DNA of 37,352 bases. Source: Steroidobacteraceae bacterium (GTDB lineage Bacteria > Pseudomonadota > Gammaproteobacteria > Steroidobacterales > Steroidobacteraceae). A model generated the notes under the pieces. That model saw only the letters and a program-made list of their open reading frames with translations, ran no database searches and was not told where the DNA came from. The translations under genes and the position numbers were made by a program. The stretch lies in NCBI GenBank assembly GCA_019683695.1, contig JADGHX010000028.1, positions 1 to 37,352 on the forward strand, in the 5' to 3' direction. Shown here piece after piece: positions 8,541-16,415 of the stretch (the first letter of the stretch is position 1; every line of letters begins with the position of its first letter).

Positions 8541-8557
8541 GCGCCGATGCGAGGCTG

Positions 8558-8923
8558 CTAGTGCTCGTCCTCAGCGGGCAGCAGCGTTGCGTCCCGCCAG
8601 AACAGATCGGCGATGAGGACGCTCTCCGCATCGAGCTCGATTTCATCGAACGGAAGCTCCTGGATCAGCTCCAGTTGCACAGCGCTTCCCGTGCATGACT
8701 GCAGCTCACTGGCCCACGCCTGCGTGTTCGCGAGCCACGTGGGATAGATGTCATCGTTGTCGTGAGTCGGTTGGACGGCAACGATGACGCGAAGCTCCTG
8801 CGCGTTCCTGAAACCCCACAACCGCCGGACCGCGGGCTGTGCGTCATACCATGAAGCAAGCGCCAGCGATTCGGCCGTGAAACCGCTCGCCGCGGGGACA
8901 GACGGATCGAGGCTGAGTTTCAT
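8558..8923 (-). CDS. Hypothetical protein
   Basis: A 121-residue acidic protein starting MKLSLDPSVPAASGF. The ATG at 8923 is preferred because the upstream extension to 9058 is arginine-rich and unlike a protein. No domain is recognised. Tryptophans (ASWYDAQPAVRRLWGFRN) and an acidic second half (PFDEIELDAESVLIADLFW) suggest a compact cytosolic protein. There is no signal peptide or membrane segment. It stands alone on its strand between two plus-strand genes. Confidence 0.65.
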   Translation of the reverse strand: MKLSLDPSVPAASGFTAESLALASWYDAQPAVRRLWGFRNAQELRVIVAVQPTHDNDDIYPTWLANTQAWASELQSCTGSAVQLELIQELPFDEIELDAESVLIADLFWRDATLLPAEDEH

Positions 8924-9198
8924 AAGCGCTCCGGTAGATGCTTGACGCGAGTCGATGCTCGCGTGAACTGAGCTATACCGCGTCTTGCCTGCAACGGATG
9001 GCGCGATGGTATAGGCACGCCACATCACAGGACAGTGGCGCATGGTTGGCCGACGCATGTGTCATTCCCGGTACACGCGCCGCCAGGCCTCTGCGCGGGC
9101 GACGCTACCGCTGCGGTGGGCGGCGCCGCTCAAGGCCGACGATGCAACGTTCCGCTCGGGGTGCGATCTTTCGCGCGAAGCGTTGAGGAGAGCGGACC

Positions 9199-9825
9199 GT
9201 GAACAATCAGAACCGACCCATCGCGCGAGGGTTCAGGGGCCGACGTACCGACCCGGCGAACCGCGCGCGCGTTCCGCCCGGCCAGCACGTCACGCAAGAC
9301 TTTCCCGTGCTCTCCGCCGGCCCGACACCGCATGTGCCGCTCACCGAATGGACGTTCTCGATGCACGCCGGTAACACGCCGCTCGGGAAGTGGACCTGGG
9401 CGGAGTTTCAGGATCTGCCTCACACGCACATCACGGTCGACATTCATTGCGTCACCAAGTGGAGCAAGCTCGACACCGTGTGGGAAGGTGTGACGATCGA
9501 CGCCTTGCTCGAAGCGGCCGGTCTCACCGCGCCGCCCACGGCGCACGTGATGGCACACTGCGACGGCGGATACTCCACGAACCTGCCGACAGCCGACCTC
9601 GTCGGCGGCCGCGGCATGATCGCGACTCGCTTCGCCGATGCACCGCTGGCCGCCGCTCACGGCGGACCCGCGCGCCTGCTCGTGCCGCATCTCTACTTCT
9701 GGAAGAGCGCCAAGTGGGTGCGGAGTTTCGAATTCATCACGGCGGAGCGGCCCGGCTTCTGGGAAAGCCTCGGGTATCACATTTATGGCGATCCCTGGCG
9801 GGAGCAGCGCTACAGTGGCGACTAG
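9199..9825 (+). CDS. Sulfite-oxidase-like molybdopterin oxidoreductase
   Basis: A 208-residue protein of the sulfite oxidase/MsrP molybdopterin fold. The probable molybdenum-ligand cysteine is C84 in VDIHCVTKWSKLD. The family landmarks RVPPGQHVTQDFPVLSAGPT, HCDGGYSTNLP and PARLLVPHLYFWKSAKW are present. It lacks the twin-arginine signal of MsrP, so it is probably cytoplasmic. The GTG start has GAGGAG 8 bp upstream. Its stop overlaps the start of a flavin reductase, its likely electron partner, and a small four-cysteine protein follows. This trio recurs in other bacteria (from memory). The physiological substrate is unknown. Confidence 0.9.
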   Translation: MNNQNRPIARGFRGRRTDPANRARVPPGQHVTQDFPVLSAGPTPHVPLTEWTFSMHAGNTPLGKWTWAEFQDLPHTHITVDIHCVTKWSKLDTVWEGVTIDALLEAAGLTAPPTAHVMAHCDGGYSTNLPTADLVGGRGMIATRFADAPLAAAHGGPARLLVPHLYFWKSAKWVRSFEFITAERPGFWESLGYHIYGDPWREQRYSGD

Positions 9826-10573
9826 CGCACCCCCGCTCGGGCGCCGTCTCGATTGGCAGACGGTGCGTGTCGAGTCGACCGAGCCGCTGGGCCGCCGCGC
9901 AAGACTGCTGAAACTCGGCGTCACCGACTGGCCCGGACACCTGCCCGGCCAACACGCCGACGTGCGGCTCACCGCCGACGACGGGTACGAGGCGCAGCGT
10001 AGCTATTCGATCGCCTCGGCGGCCCATGAGCCGGGAGTTTCACTCGCCGTGGAGCACGTCGAAGGCGGCGAGGTATCGCCGTATCTCACGACCGAGATTC
10101 GGCCGGGCGATGCGTTCGAGCTGCGTGGCCCGATCGGCGGCTACTTCGTCTGGGAAGCCGCGAACGGCGGCCCGTTGTATCTGTGCGCAGGCGGCTCGGG
10201 CATCGCGCCCTTCAAGGCGGTTCTCGAGCACCGCGAACGCTTCGCGCGCGGTGTACCTACCACGGTGCTTTATGCCGTGCGCTCGCCCGAGCACGCGATG
10301 TTCGCGGAGCGCATCAACGCGCTGGCCACCAGCGACCCCGCCTTGCAGATCGTGTGGACGTATACCCGCGCCGCGCCCAAGTCGTGGCGAGGCTACGCGC
10401 GGCGCGTCGACGCGGCGATGCTCCGCGAGACCGCGCCGAGACCGGATGCCCGGCCATTGATCTATGTATGTGGCCCGACCCCGTTCGTCGAGCTCGTCGC
10501 ATCGACCCTGGTCGAGCTCGGCTATGCACCCGAGAGCATCCGGACGGAGCGCTTCGGCCCCTCGGGAGAGTGA
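9815..10573 (+). CDS. FAD/NAD(P)-binding ferredoxin-reductase-type oxidoreductase
   Basis: A 252-residue flavin reductase without an iron-sulfur domain. The FAD motif RSYS lies near residue 62. The pyridine-nucleotide loop YLCAGGSGIAPF is near 121-132, VCGPTPFVE lies near 220, and the chain ends in TERFGPSGE. It should pass electrons from NAD(P)H to its partner, here most likely the sulfite-oxidase-like protein whose gene it overlaps. The start is uncertain: GTG at 9815 has GGGAG 10 bp upstream and is chosen, while ATG at 9785 would add ten residues and lengthen the overlap. Confidence 0.88.
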   Translation: MATSAPPLGRRLDWQTVRVESTEPLGRRARLLKLGVTDWPGHLPGQHADVRLTADDGYEAQRSYSIASAAHEPGVSLAVEHVEGGEVSPYLTTEIRPGDAFELRGPIGGYFVWEAANGGPLYLCAGGSGIAPFKAVLEHRERFARGVPTTVLYAVRSPEHAMFAERINALATSDPALQIVWTYTRAAPKSWRGYARRVDAAMLRETAPRPDARPLIYVCGPTPFVELVASTLVELGYAPESIRTERFGPSGE

Positions 10574-10590
10574 ACTTTCCGGAGAGCGAT

Positions 10591-10857
10591 ATGGATACGC
10601 TGGACGCAAACGAACTCGACGGCAATGCCGCGGCCGGCCTTCTCGCCTCGGTGTTCGTGCTCGATGCCACGCGGGCACGGATCGTCTGCGCGGCCTGCGG
10701 GCATGACGCCGCGCTGGCCGAGCAGCGCGCCTTCGCGCTGGAGCTCGGCGCCGTGCTCCGCTGCCCCAACTGCGCGGACATCACCGTCCGCATCGCCTCG
10801 ACCCGGCACGGCGTCTTCATCGATATGCGCGGTGCACAGGTCGTGCATTTCGTTTGA
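10591..10857 (+). CDS. Small four-cysteine protein (DUF6510-like)
   Basis: An 88-residue protein with two CxxC pairs (CAACGHD near residue 31 and CPNCAD near 53), forming a probable zinc ribbon. The opening LDANELDGNAAAGLLASVF matches the family called DUF6510, which accompanies sulfite-oxidase-like and flavin-reductase genes (from memory). It starts 17 bp after the reductase with GGAGAG upstream, so it belongs to the same transcript. A role in maturation or electron transfer is possible but unproven. Confidence 0.75.
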   Translation: MDTLDANELDGNAAAGLLASVFVLDATRARIVCAACGHDAALAEQRAFALELGAVLRCPNCADITVRIASTRHGVFIDMRGAQVVHFV

Positions 10858-10884
10858 TGACGCCCCTAACGTGGAGAAATGGTC

Positions 10885-12093
10885 ATGAATGAAGATGCAC
10901 AGCTGGCAGGCGGTGACCGAGCCGCGCTACGTCCGTTTCACGTGAATGTTCCTGAAGCGGAACTCACGGAACTGCGCAGACGTGTCAATGCCGCGCGGTT
11001 CCCCGATCCGGAAACGGTCAAGGACTTCTCGCAAGGCGTGCCCTCCGCAACGCTTCAGAAGCTCGCCCGCTACTGGGGCACGGAATACGACTGGCGCAAG
11101 GTGGAGGCGCGACTGAACGCCTACCCGCAGTTCCTCACCGAGATCGATGGCGTGGACATTCACTTCATCCATGCCCGTTCGCAGCACGAGGACGCTTTGC
11201 CGATCATCGTCTCGCATGGATGGCCGGGCTCCATCATCGAGCAACTGAAGATCATCGAGCCTCTGACCAACCCGACGGCGCATGGCGGAAGCGCAGCCGA
11301 CGCATTCCATGTGGTGATTCCGTCGATGCCGGGCTACGGCTTTTCGGGGAAGCCCACCACCACCGGTTGGGGTCCCGAGCGCATCGCACGTGCGTGGGAC
11401 ATGCTGATGAAGCGCCTCGGGTATACACGCTACGTGGCGCAGGGCGGCGATTGGGGTGCGGTCGTCGTCGACCAGATGGGCGTGCAGGCGCCGCAAGGAT
11501 TGCTCGCCATTCACACGAACATGCCTGGTGTCATTCCACCCGCCATCGACGCCGCGGCGCTCGCCGGCGCGCCGATGCCCGACGGCCTTTCCACGGATGA
11601 GCAGCACGCCTACGAGCAACTGGCAGCGTTCTACAAGAATGTCTACTACGCGTTCTTCATGGGGACGCGGCCGGAGACGCTTGCCGGGCTTGCGGATTCT
11701 CCGATCGGGCTTGCCGCACTCATGATCGACCACGACGCGCGCAGCCTCGAGTTGATCGCGCGCTCGTTCGACGGAATTGCGGAAGGCCTTACACGCGACG
11801 ATGTGCTCGACAACATCACGCTGTTCTGGCTGACGAACACAGGGGTTTCTGCCGCTCGGCTGTACTGGGAGAACACGCTCGGATTCTTCTCGCCGAAGGG
11901 TGTCAAGATCCCGGTCGCCGCGAGCGCCTTCCCGGACGAGCTCTTTCAGGCGCCGAAGAGCTGGACGGAACAGGCGTACCCGCATCTCATCCACTACAAC
12001 AAGCTCGAGAAGGGCGGGCACTTCGCCGCCTGGGAACAGCCGGAGCTGTTGTCAGAAGAGGTGCGCACAAGCTTCAGAGCGCTGCATAGCTAG
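10885..12093 (+). CDS. Epoxide hydrolase (alpha/beta-hydrolase)
   Basis: A 402-residue epoxide hydrolase with the EHN N-terminal domain (HVNVPEAELTELRRRVNAAR onward) followed by an alpha/beta-hydrolase fold. The oxyanion motif HGWPGS is near residue 111. The nucleophile is D189 in QGGDWGAVVVD and the catalytic histidine is H379 in GGHFAAWEQPE. Such enzymes open epoxides to diols through an aspartyl ester. ATG 10885 is chosen because GGAG then sits 8 bp upstream; the ATG at 10879 would leave only 2 bp. It follows the DUF6510-like gene by 27 bp, and how it relates to the redox trio is unclear. Confidence 0.92.
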   Translation: MNEDAQLAGGDRAALRPFHVNVPEAELTELRRRVNAARFPDPETVKDFSQGVPSATLQKLARYWGTEYDWRKVEARLNAYPQFLTEIDGVDIHFIHARSQHEDALPIIVSHGWPGSIIEQLKIIEPLTNPTAHGGSAADAFHVVIPSMPGYGFSGKPTTTGWGPERIARAWDMLMKRLGYTRYVAQGGDWGAVVVDQMGVQAPQGLLAIHTNMPGVIPPAIDAAALAGAPMPDGLSTDEQHAYEQLAAFYKNVYYAFFMGTRPETLAGLADSPIGLAALMIDHDARSLELIARSFDGIAEGLTRDDVLDNITLFWLTNTGVSAARLYWENTLGFFSPKGVKIPVAASAFPDELFQAPKSWTEQAYPHLIHYNKLEKGGHFAAWEQPELLSEEVRTSFRALHS

Positions 12094-12145
12094 CCGCGCA
12101 AACGCCGGCTGATACTGAACTGTGACCGTCCCGTCGCTGATTCGT

Positions 12146-12173
12146 AACCGCGGGGTCGCTAATCTCCGCGGTT
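12146..12173. promoter_or_regulatory. Inverted repeat abutting the cysB start
   Basis: AACCGCGG (12146-12153) and CCGCGGTT (12166-12173) are perfect 8-bp arms with a 12-bp spacer ending 3 bp before the ATG of the CysB gene. TAATCT (12160-12165) inside it could be a -10 element, which would give an almost leaderless transcript. It could be an autoregulatory operator or a translation-blocking hairpin. Confidence 0.5.
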
Positions 12174-12176
12174 GCT

Positions 12177-13229
12177 ATGAAGCTCGTACAACTGCGCTTT
12201 CTGGCGGCGGTCGCACAGAACGGTCTCAACATCACGCTGGCTGCGAACAAGCTCTCCACCACACAGCCCGCCGTCAGCAAGCAATTGCGACTGCTGGAAG
12301 ACGAGCTGGGTTTCAACATCTTCGTGCGCAGCGGACGCGCGCTAACCAGAATCACGCCGCCTGGAGAGCGCGTCGTCCAGTGTGCCCTGCGTATCGTTCG
12401 CGAGGCACAGAACATCAAAGGGATCGCGGCCGAGCACAAGAACGAGGGCCGCGGCACATTGTCGATCGGCACGACACATACGCAGGCGCGGTATGTGCTG
12501 CCGCCCGTGATTCGAGAGTTCCGCATCCGCTACCCCGACGTCCAGTTCCATCTGCATCAGGGCACTTCGGAGCAGATTGCGGAGATGGCTCAGTCGGCTT
12601 GCATCGATCTGGCCATCGCGACGGGCGCCCGCGATCTTTTCAGCCAGTTCGTGCTTCTGCCCTGTTATCGCTGGCATCGCCGAATCATCGTTCCGGCCGG
12701 ACACCCCCTCGAGCGCGTGGAGCACATCACGCTGAAGCATCTCGCGAAGTATCCGATCGTGACGTATGTGTTCAGCTTCAGCGGGCCTTCTTCCCTGCAC
12801 GACGCCTTTGCCGCGGAAGGGCTGAGACCGAACATCGCGCTCACGGCCCGCGATGCCGACGTCATCAAGACATACGTGCGGCTCGGCCTCGGGGTGGGGA
12901 TCATCGCGGAGATGGCGCTCGATGCGGAGAGCGACTCGGACCTCCTCTCGATCGACGCGTCACATCTGTTTCCCATGCTGACGACCTGGATCGGCTTCGC
13001 CCGGGGCATGCTCCTGCGTCGCTACATGCACGAGTTCATCTCGCTGCTGGCGCCGCATCTGGATCGGAGTCTCGTGGATCGCGCCGCCCAGCTGCGAACG
13101 CAGTCCGAAGTGGACGCGCTGTTCTCGAGCATCTCATTGCCAACATGGATCAGGACCGTCGCAGGGCTTCCGCAACGGGGAGCCGCGCACTGCGAATCGC
13201 CGGCGCAAGCCCACCCAGCGCCGCGATGA
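12177..13229 (+). CDS. cysB: CysB-type LysR regulator of sulfur metabolism
   Basis: A 350-residue LysR regulator close to enteric CysB throughout: MKLVQLRFLAAVAQNGLNIT, the TTHTQARYVLPPVI segment, LPCYRWHRRIIV, and ARDADVIKTYVRLGLGVGII. CysB activates sulfate-assimilation genes in response to N-acetylserine and sulfur limitation. The threonine/glutamine sulfate site (TTHTQ) is kept, and a Ser replaces Thr in FSFSGPSS. CysB-like sequence ends near residue 322 (ALFSSISLP); the last 28 residues are extra and come from 80 bp overlapping the convergent ABC permease gene, so the original stop seems lost. Its position after the sulfite-oxidase-like cluster fits a sulfur role. Confidence 0.88.
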   Translation: MKLVQLRFLAAVAQNGLNITLAANKLSTTQPAVSKQLRLLEDELGFNIFVRSGRALTRITPPGERVVQCALRIVREAQNIKGIAAEHKNEGRGTLSIGTTHTQARYVLPPVIREFRIRYPDVQFHLHQGTSEQIAEMAQSACIDLAIATGARDLFSQFVLLPCYRWHRRIIVPAGHPLERVEHITLKHLAKYPIVTYVFSFSGPSSLHDAFAAEGLRPNIALTARDADVIKTYVRLGLGVGIIAEMALDAESDSDLLSIDASHLFPMLTTWIGFARGMLLRRYMHEFISLLAPHLDRSLVDRAAQLRTQSEVDALFSSISLPTWIRTVAGLPQRGAAHCESPAQAHPAPR

Positions 13230-14331
13230 GCATCGCCCATGCGACGCCCAGCGCGACAAGCTGTGGGGAGATCGAAAGCGTGAACACCGCGTTGAAGATC
13301 GCCTGCCACCTGCCGTCGAACAGGACACGCGCAATCCCTGCGCCGATCAGCGCGCCGATCACAGACAAGGCAACTGCCTCTAGTATCACTGAGACAGCGA
13401 CCGCAACACCGCCGTATCCGATGGCCCGCAACGCCGCGATCTCCCGGGCGCGCGAGTCGACGGATCCATGCAGGATCTTCACTGAGCCGAATAGCGCACC
13501 CAGCGCCATGATCATGCCGACGAGGTAGGCGACTGACGTGAAGAACGACGAGTACCGACGCGCGACTCGTCGATAGTAGTCGGACTGCCTTTCCGCGGTG
13601 AGGCTCAGGGCCGGATTGCTCGTGAGCCAGCTCTTGAAGGCATCGAACGAGTCCGGGCTGTCGAGGCCGATGAGCACGCTGCTGAAGTTCGTGGTGCGCA
13701 TCACGGCAGACATTACCGTCGGCGCATCGCCCACCAGCTCCGCTTCCATGATGCTGCCGCCCGCGGAGAACGACCCCACGATGGGCCACTCCCCGTCCGG
13801 CATGATGATCGTGTCGCCGACTTCGAGCCCGAAGACTTTGGCCGCACCGCGTCCGACGATGACCTCGTGCATGCCGGGCCGGAACAGCCGGCCCTCCGTG
13901 ATCCGGAACTCCGGCCGCATCGCGAGGCTGTTGCGCCCGAGCCCGCGAATGAACAGCGATCCGGAGGCGAAACCTTCGACCGGCGGCAGGATTCCCAGCA
14001 CTTCCGCTTCGATCACCGGTTTCCCGTCTGCGAACCGCGCCATGTACGGAGCGCCCTCCAGTACGGCGAGCGCTTCACGCGAGATATGGCTGGCTTCTTC
14101 GGGTCGCCCGCCCGGGCCGGGATACGCGTCCTTGGAAAAGACGATCGCACGCGATGGGCTACCCGCGACCTCCGAGGCTTGCAACAGACCCACGGTGACG
14201 GAAAGCAGCGAGACCAGTACGCCGACAACGCACGCCATGCAGACCACGATCACGAGCGACGAGCCCATGCGCTGTGGCAGCGTCATCAGACTCAGCCGGG
14301 TGGCGACCAGCATCTCGACCAGCGGCTTCAT
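13150..14331 (-). CDS. ABC transporter permease, FtsX/MacB-like, second of pair
   Basis: A 393-residue permease with one N-terminal membrane segment (SSLVIVVCMACVVGVLVSLL), a periplasmic domain and three C-terminal segments, ending in the FtsX-type tail ARLPVAEALRRS. SVDSRAREIAALRAIGYGG is the cytoplasmic coupling region typical of FtsX permeases. The start ATG at 14331 overlaps the stop of the upstream permease (ATGA), which rules out the longer frame to 14559. No ABC ATPase gene is adjacent. The 3' end overlaps cysB by 80 bp tail-to-tail. Substrate unknown; lipoprotein, peptide or macrolide export systems use this type. Confidence 0.87.
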   Translation of the reverse strand: MKPLVEMLVATRLSLMTLPQRMGSSLVIVVCMACVVGVLVSLLSVTVGLLQASEVAGSPSRAIVFSKDAYPGPGGRPEEASHISREALAVLEGAPYMARFADGKPVIEAEVLGILPPVEGFASGSLFIRGLGRNSLAMRPEFRITEGRLFRPGMHEVIVGRGAAKVFGLEVGDTIIMPDGEWPIVGSFSAGGSIMEAELVGDAPTVMSAVMRTTNFSSVLIGLDSPDSFDAFKSWLTSNPALSLTAERQSDYYRRVARRYSSFFTSVAYLVGMIMALGALFGSVKILHGSVDSRAREIAALRAIGYGGVAVAVSVILEAVALSVIGALIGAGIARVLFDGRWQAIFNAVFTLSISPQLVALGVAWAMLIAALGGLAPAIRSARLPVAEALRRS

Positions 14332-15494
14332 CGCGCCAACCCGGCCAGCTGGTTCACGACGCTCATGCGCCTGACTCTTATCAGTGGGACCACTGCGCTT
14401 GCCACCGCGAGCAACGCAGCGAATGCCAAAGCCCAGAGCAACACGCTGCGGGAGATGGTCGGCGCCGGGAGATACGCGAAATCTCCGGGCAGAAACTTCA
14501 GAGGCCAGCCAGCGAGCTGCCACGCCAGGAATGTTCCGAGAATCGCACCCGCAAGGCACGGAATCGCAACTTCCGCGAGAATGAGTCCCATGACGTGGCG
14601 GCTCTGAAAGCCGATCGCGCTCAGCACCGCGAGCTGAGGCGCGCGCTCGCGAACGGACTGGGCGATTCCGTTCGCGATCAGCAGCAGGATCATGAACAGG
14701 CCTGCTGCCCCGACGATCGATGTGGCGAGCGCGCGGTTGCCGCTCGAGTTCGCCATGTTCTGGCTGGCGTGCCGCTGCGAAATGCTGAAGGTGGGCGTTC
14801 CGGAATTGGCGAACAGCCGGTCGATCTGACGGCTCACTTCCAGCGCGCGGCTCGCGTCACTGACAAGCACCTGGAACATGACGTCGCGCCCCTGGCTCTG
14901 CGGCGGGCGCGCCTGATCGATGTAGTTGAAGTTCCCGATCAGGAACCCGTCCGAATCCGGCACATCCGGAACGATGTCGATCACCCGAAACGGAAATGCC
15001 GATGTGCCGTCGGCGCGCAGGCCGGGCCGTCTCGCGTTGACGATGAACGTGTCTCCGGGCCTGAGATTCCACCGGGCCGCCGCTCTCTCGCTGACGTACA
15101 GCCCGTCCGGCGCCGAGAACAAACGCTGCCAGTGATCGGGCTGCAGCCGAAACTGCGGTGTCGCTTCGCTGCCGCGGTTGTCCACCGTGATCACGGTGAC
15201 GGCGTTTCGCGGATCCGTGTGATAGCCGTTCAGGATGAACATCACGGACGTCGCCGACACCCCGTCGATGCGCTCGATGGCTTCGCGCATGCCGACTTGC
15301 AGGCGCGCGGACTGGAACCGCGGATAAACCGAAAGGATGTCTTCCGGTGCGCTGTCGATGTACGCCTGAAGGGTTGCGTTGACGCCGAGCATCAGCCCGA
15401 AGAGTGCGAACGCAACCGTCACCGTCAACCAGGTCAGCACCGCTTCCACGGGCTTGTGCCAAAGCGCGCTCCAGACGAGCGGGGCGTACTTCAC
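14328..15494 (-). CDS. ABC transporter permease, FtsX/MacB-like, first of pair
   Basis: A 388-residue FtsX/MacB-like permease. The first membrane segment is near residues 18-40 (AVLTWLTVTVAFALFGLML), a large periplasmic domain follows, and three segments occupy the last 130 residues. SVRERAPQLAVLSAIGFQSR is the cytoplasmic loop that contacts the ATPase in this family. The gene is translationally coupled to the next permease through an ATGA overlap, suggesting a heterodimeric permease. No ATPase gene lies within several kilobases on either side, so the energising subunit must be encoded elsewhere or be missing. Confidence 0.87.
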   Translation of the reverse strand: MKYAPLVWSALWHKPVEAVLTWLTVTVAFALFGLMLGVNATLQAYIDSAPEDILSVYPRFQSARLQVGMREAIERIDGVSATSVMFILNGYHTDPRNAVTVITVDNRGSEATPQFRLQPDHWQRLFSAPDGLYVSERAAARWNLRPGDTFIVNARRPGLRADGTSAFPFRVIDIVPDVPDSDGFLIGNFNYIDQARPPQSQGRDVMFQVLVSDASRALEVSRQIDRLFANSGTPTFSISQRHASQNMANSSGNRALATSIVGAAGLFMILLLIANGIAQSVRERAPQLAVLSAIGFQSRHVMGLILAEVAIPCLAGAILGTFLAWQLAGWPLKFLPGDFAYLPAPTISRSVLLWALAFAALLAVASAVVPLIRVRRMSVVNQLAGLAR

Positions 15495-15642
15495 GCGATG
15501 CTCCAGCCTCCTCCCTGATGAGGCGGCGGATCATAGCAGCTGCTATTTGGCGAGGACGCAAAGGGTTTCGCGTGATTCCACTCGGCGGCGTACTCTTCGG
15601 CCGATTCGATCGGAATTATTCGCGGTACACGATAAGACTTTT

Positions 15643-15671
15643 GCGCGATTCGCAATGACGACGAATCGCGC
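15643..15671. other. Hairpin-forming inverted repeat
   Basis: GCGCGATTCG (15643-15652) and CGAATCGCGC (15662-15671) are perfect 10-bp arms with a 9-base loop in the gap between the secreted protein and the first permease. No T-run follows on the minus strand. It may be a bidirectional transcription barrier or a mobile-repeat remnant. Confidence 0.4.
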
Positions 15672-15698
15672 GGGACTGCGCAGCTCGGGGAGAGAGAT

Positions 15699-15739
15699 CC
15701 GCGCGGTCGAGCGAGTTGTCCTTCGCTCGTACCGCGCGG
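15699..15739 (-). terminator. Strong hairpin after the secreted-protein gene
   Basis: The arms at 15699-15714 and 15723-15739 pair over 16 bp with one bulged base around an 8-base loop. The stem begins 18 bp after the stop codon of the gene at 15758-16267. There is no U-run, so it may be an RNA-stabilising stem rather than an intrinsic terminator. Confidence 0.5.
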
Positions 15740-15757
15740 CATGCGGCAATCGCCAGA

Positions 15758-16267
15758 CTACTTCTTCGCGGGCGCGTCCAGCGGATAGTAGACCGAGAGC
15801 GGCTCACGCGTGACGTCGATTTCGATGAACGTCTCGTCCCAGTGGTTGACCGTCAGCTCCCAGCGTCTGCGCTCGCCCCGAACGTAATCCTCGATGTCCG
15901 GGAACAGCTTGCGGATGACCTCCGCGCGCGTCATGCCGAGCTTGGGTGTCTTCTCTTCCGGTGGCGAGATGTTGATGATCGCGAAATCCCAGGGCTGGCC
16001 CGGCGAGTGATTGCCGGCGGCGTAGAGTGTGCTGCTGATCGTCACGCCCTTCTGGATCTGGAAGTCCATGATGGGGCGGTGATACTTCTTGTAGAGCGCG
16101 AGCCACTCGTCCTGTTTTCCCGGCGGCGTCTTGTAATAGGACACGCTGACGCGATTCGTGCCGATTTGTCGGCCACTCATCGCCTGCGCGTGCACGCCGT
16201 CGCCGCTGAAGGCTCCCATCATCACGCCCACGAGGCCCAGCGCCAGAACGCGTAGTGTCGTTTTCAT
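15758..16267 (-). CDS. Small secreted protein of unknown function
   Basis: A 169-residue protein with an N-terminal signal peptide (MKTTLRVLALGLVGVMMGAF, cleavage near VHAQA). ATG 16267 is chosen because the longer frame to 16303 would put extra residues before the signal. The body opens VSVSYYKTPPGKQDEWLALY, reminiscent of exported dimeric alpha/beta-barrel-like proteins, but no family is recognised with confidence. It lies 148 bp after the TonB-dependent receptor on the same strand, so it may share the receptor's function in the envelope. Confidence 0.72.
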   Translation of the reverse strand: MKTTLRVLALGLVGVMMGAFSGDGVHAQAMSGRQIGTNRVSVSYYKTPPGKQDEWLALYKKYHRPIMDFQIQKGVTISSTLYAAGNHSPGQPWDFAIINISPPEEKTPKLGMTRAEVIRKLFPDIEDYVRGERRRWELTVNHWDETFIEIDVTREPLSVYYPLDAPAKK

Positions 16268-16320
16268 GCTTTCTCCATCCCAATTCATCAAGAGCCAAGG
16301 CAAATCGGCTTCGTGCGCCC

Positions 16321-16347
16321 GATGACGAACAGGGCTCTGTCGTCATC
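16321..16347 (-). terminator. Hairpin after the TonB-receptor gene
   Basis: GATGACGAACAG (16321-16332) pairs with CTGTCGTCATC (16337-16347) across a GGCT loop with one bulge, about 68 bp past the receptor stop. No strong U-run follows. It may attenuate read-through into the secreted-protein gene. Confidence 0.45.
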
Positions 16348-16415
16348 GCACGCACGAACCTGGCACGAATACGCAGCGCCGATTGCCAGCGAGTTCACCC
16401 ACTCCTGGTTCTCTC

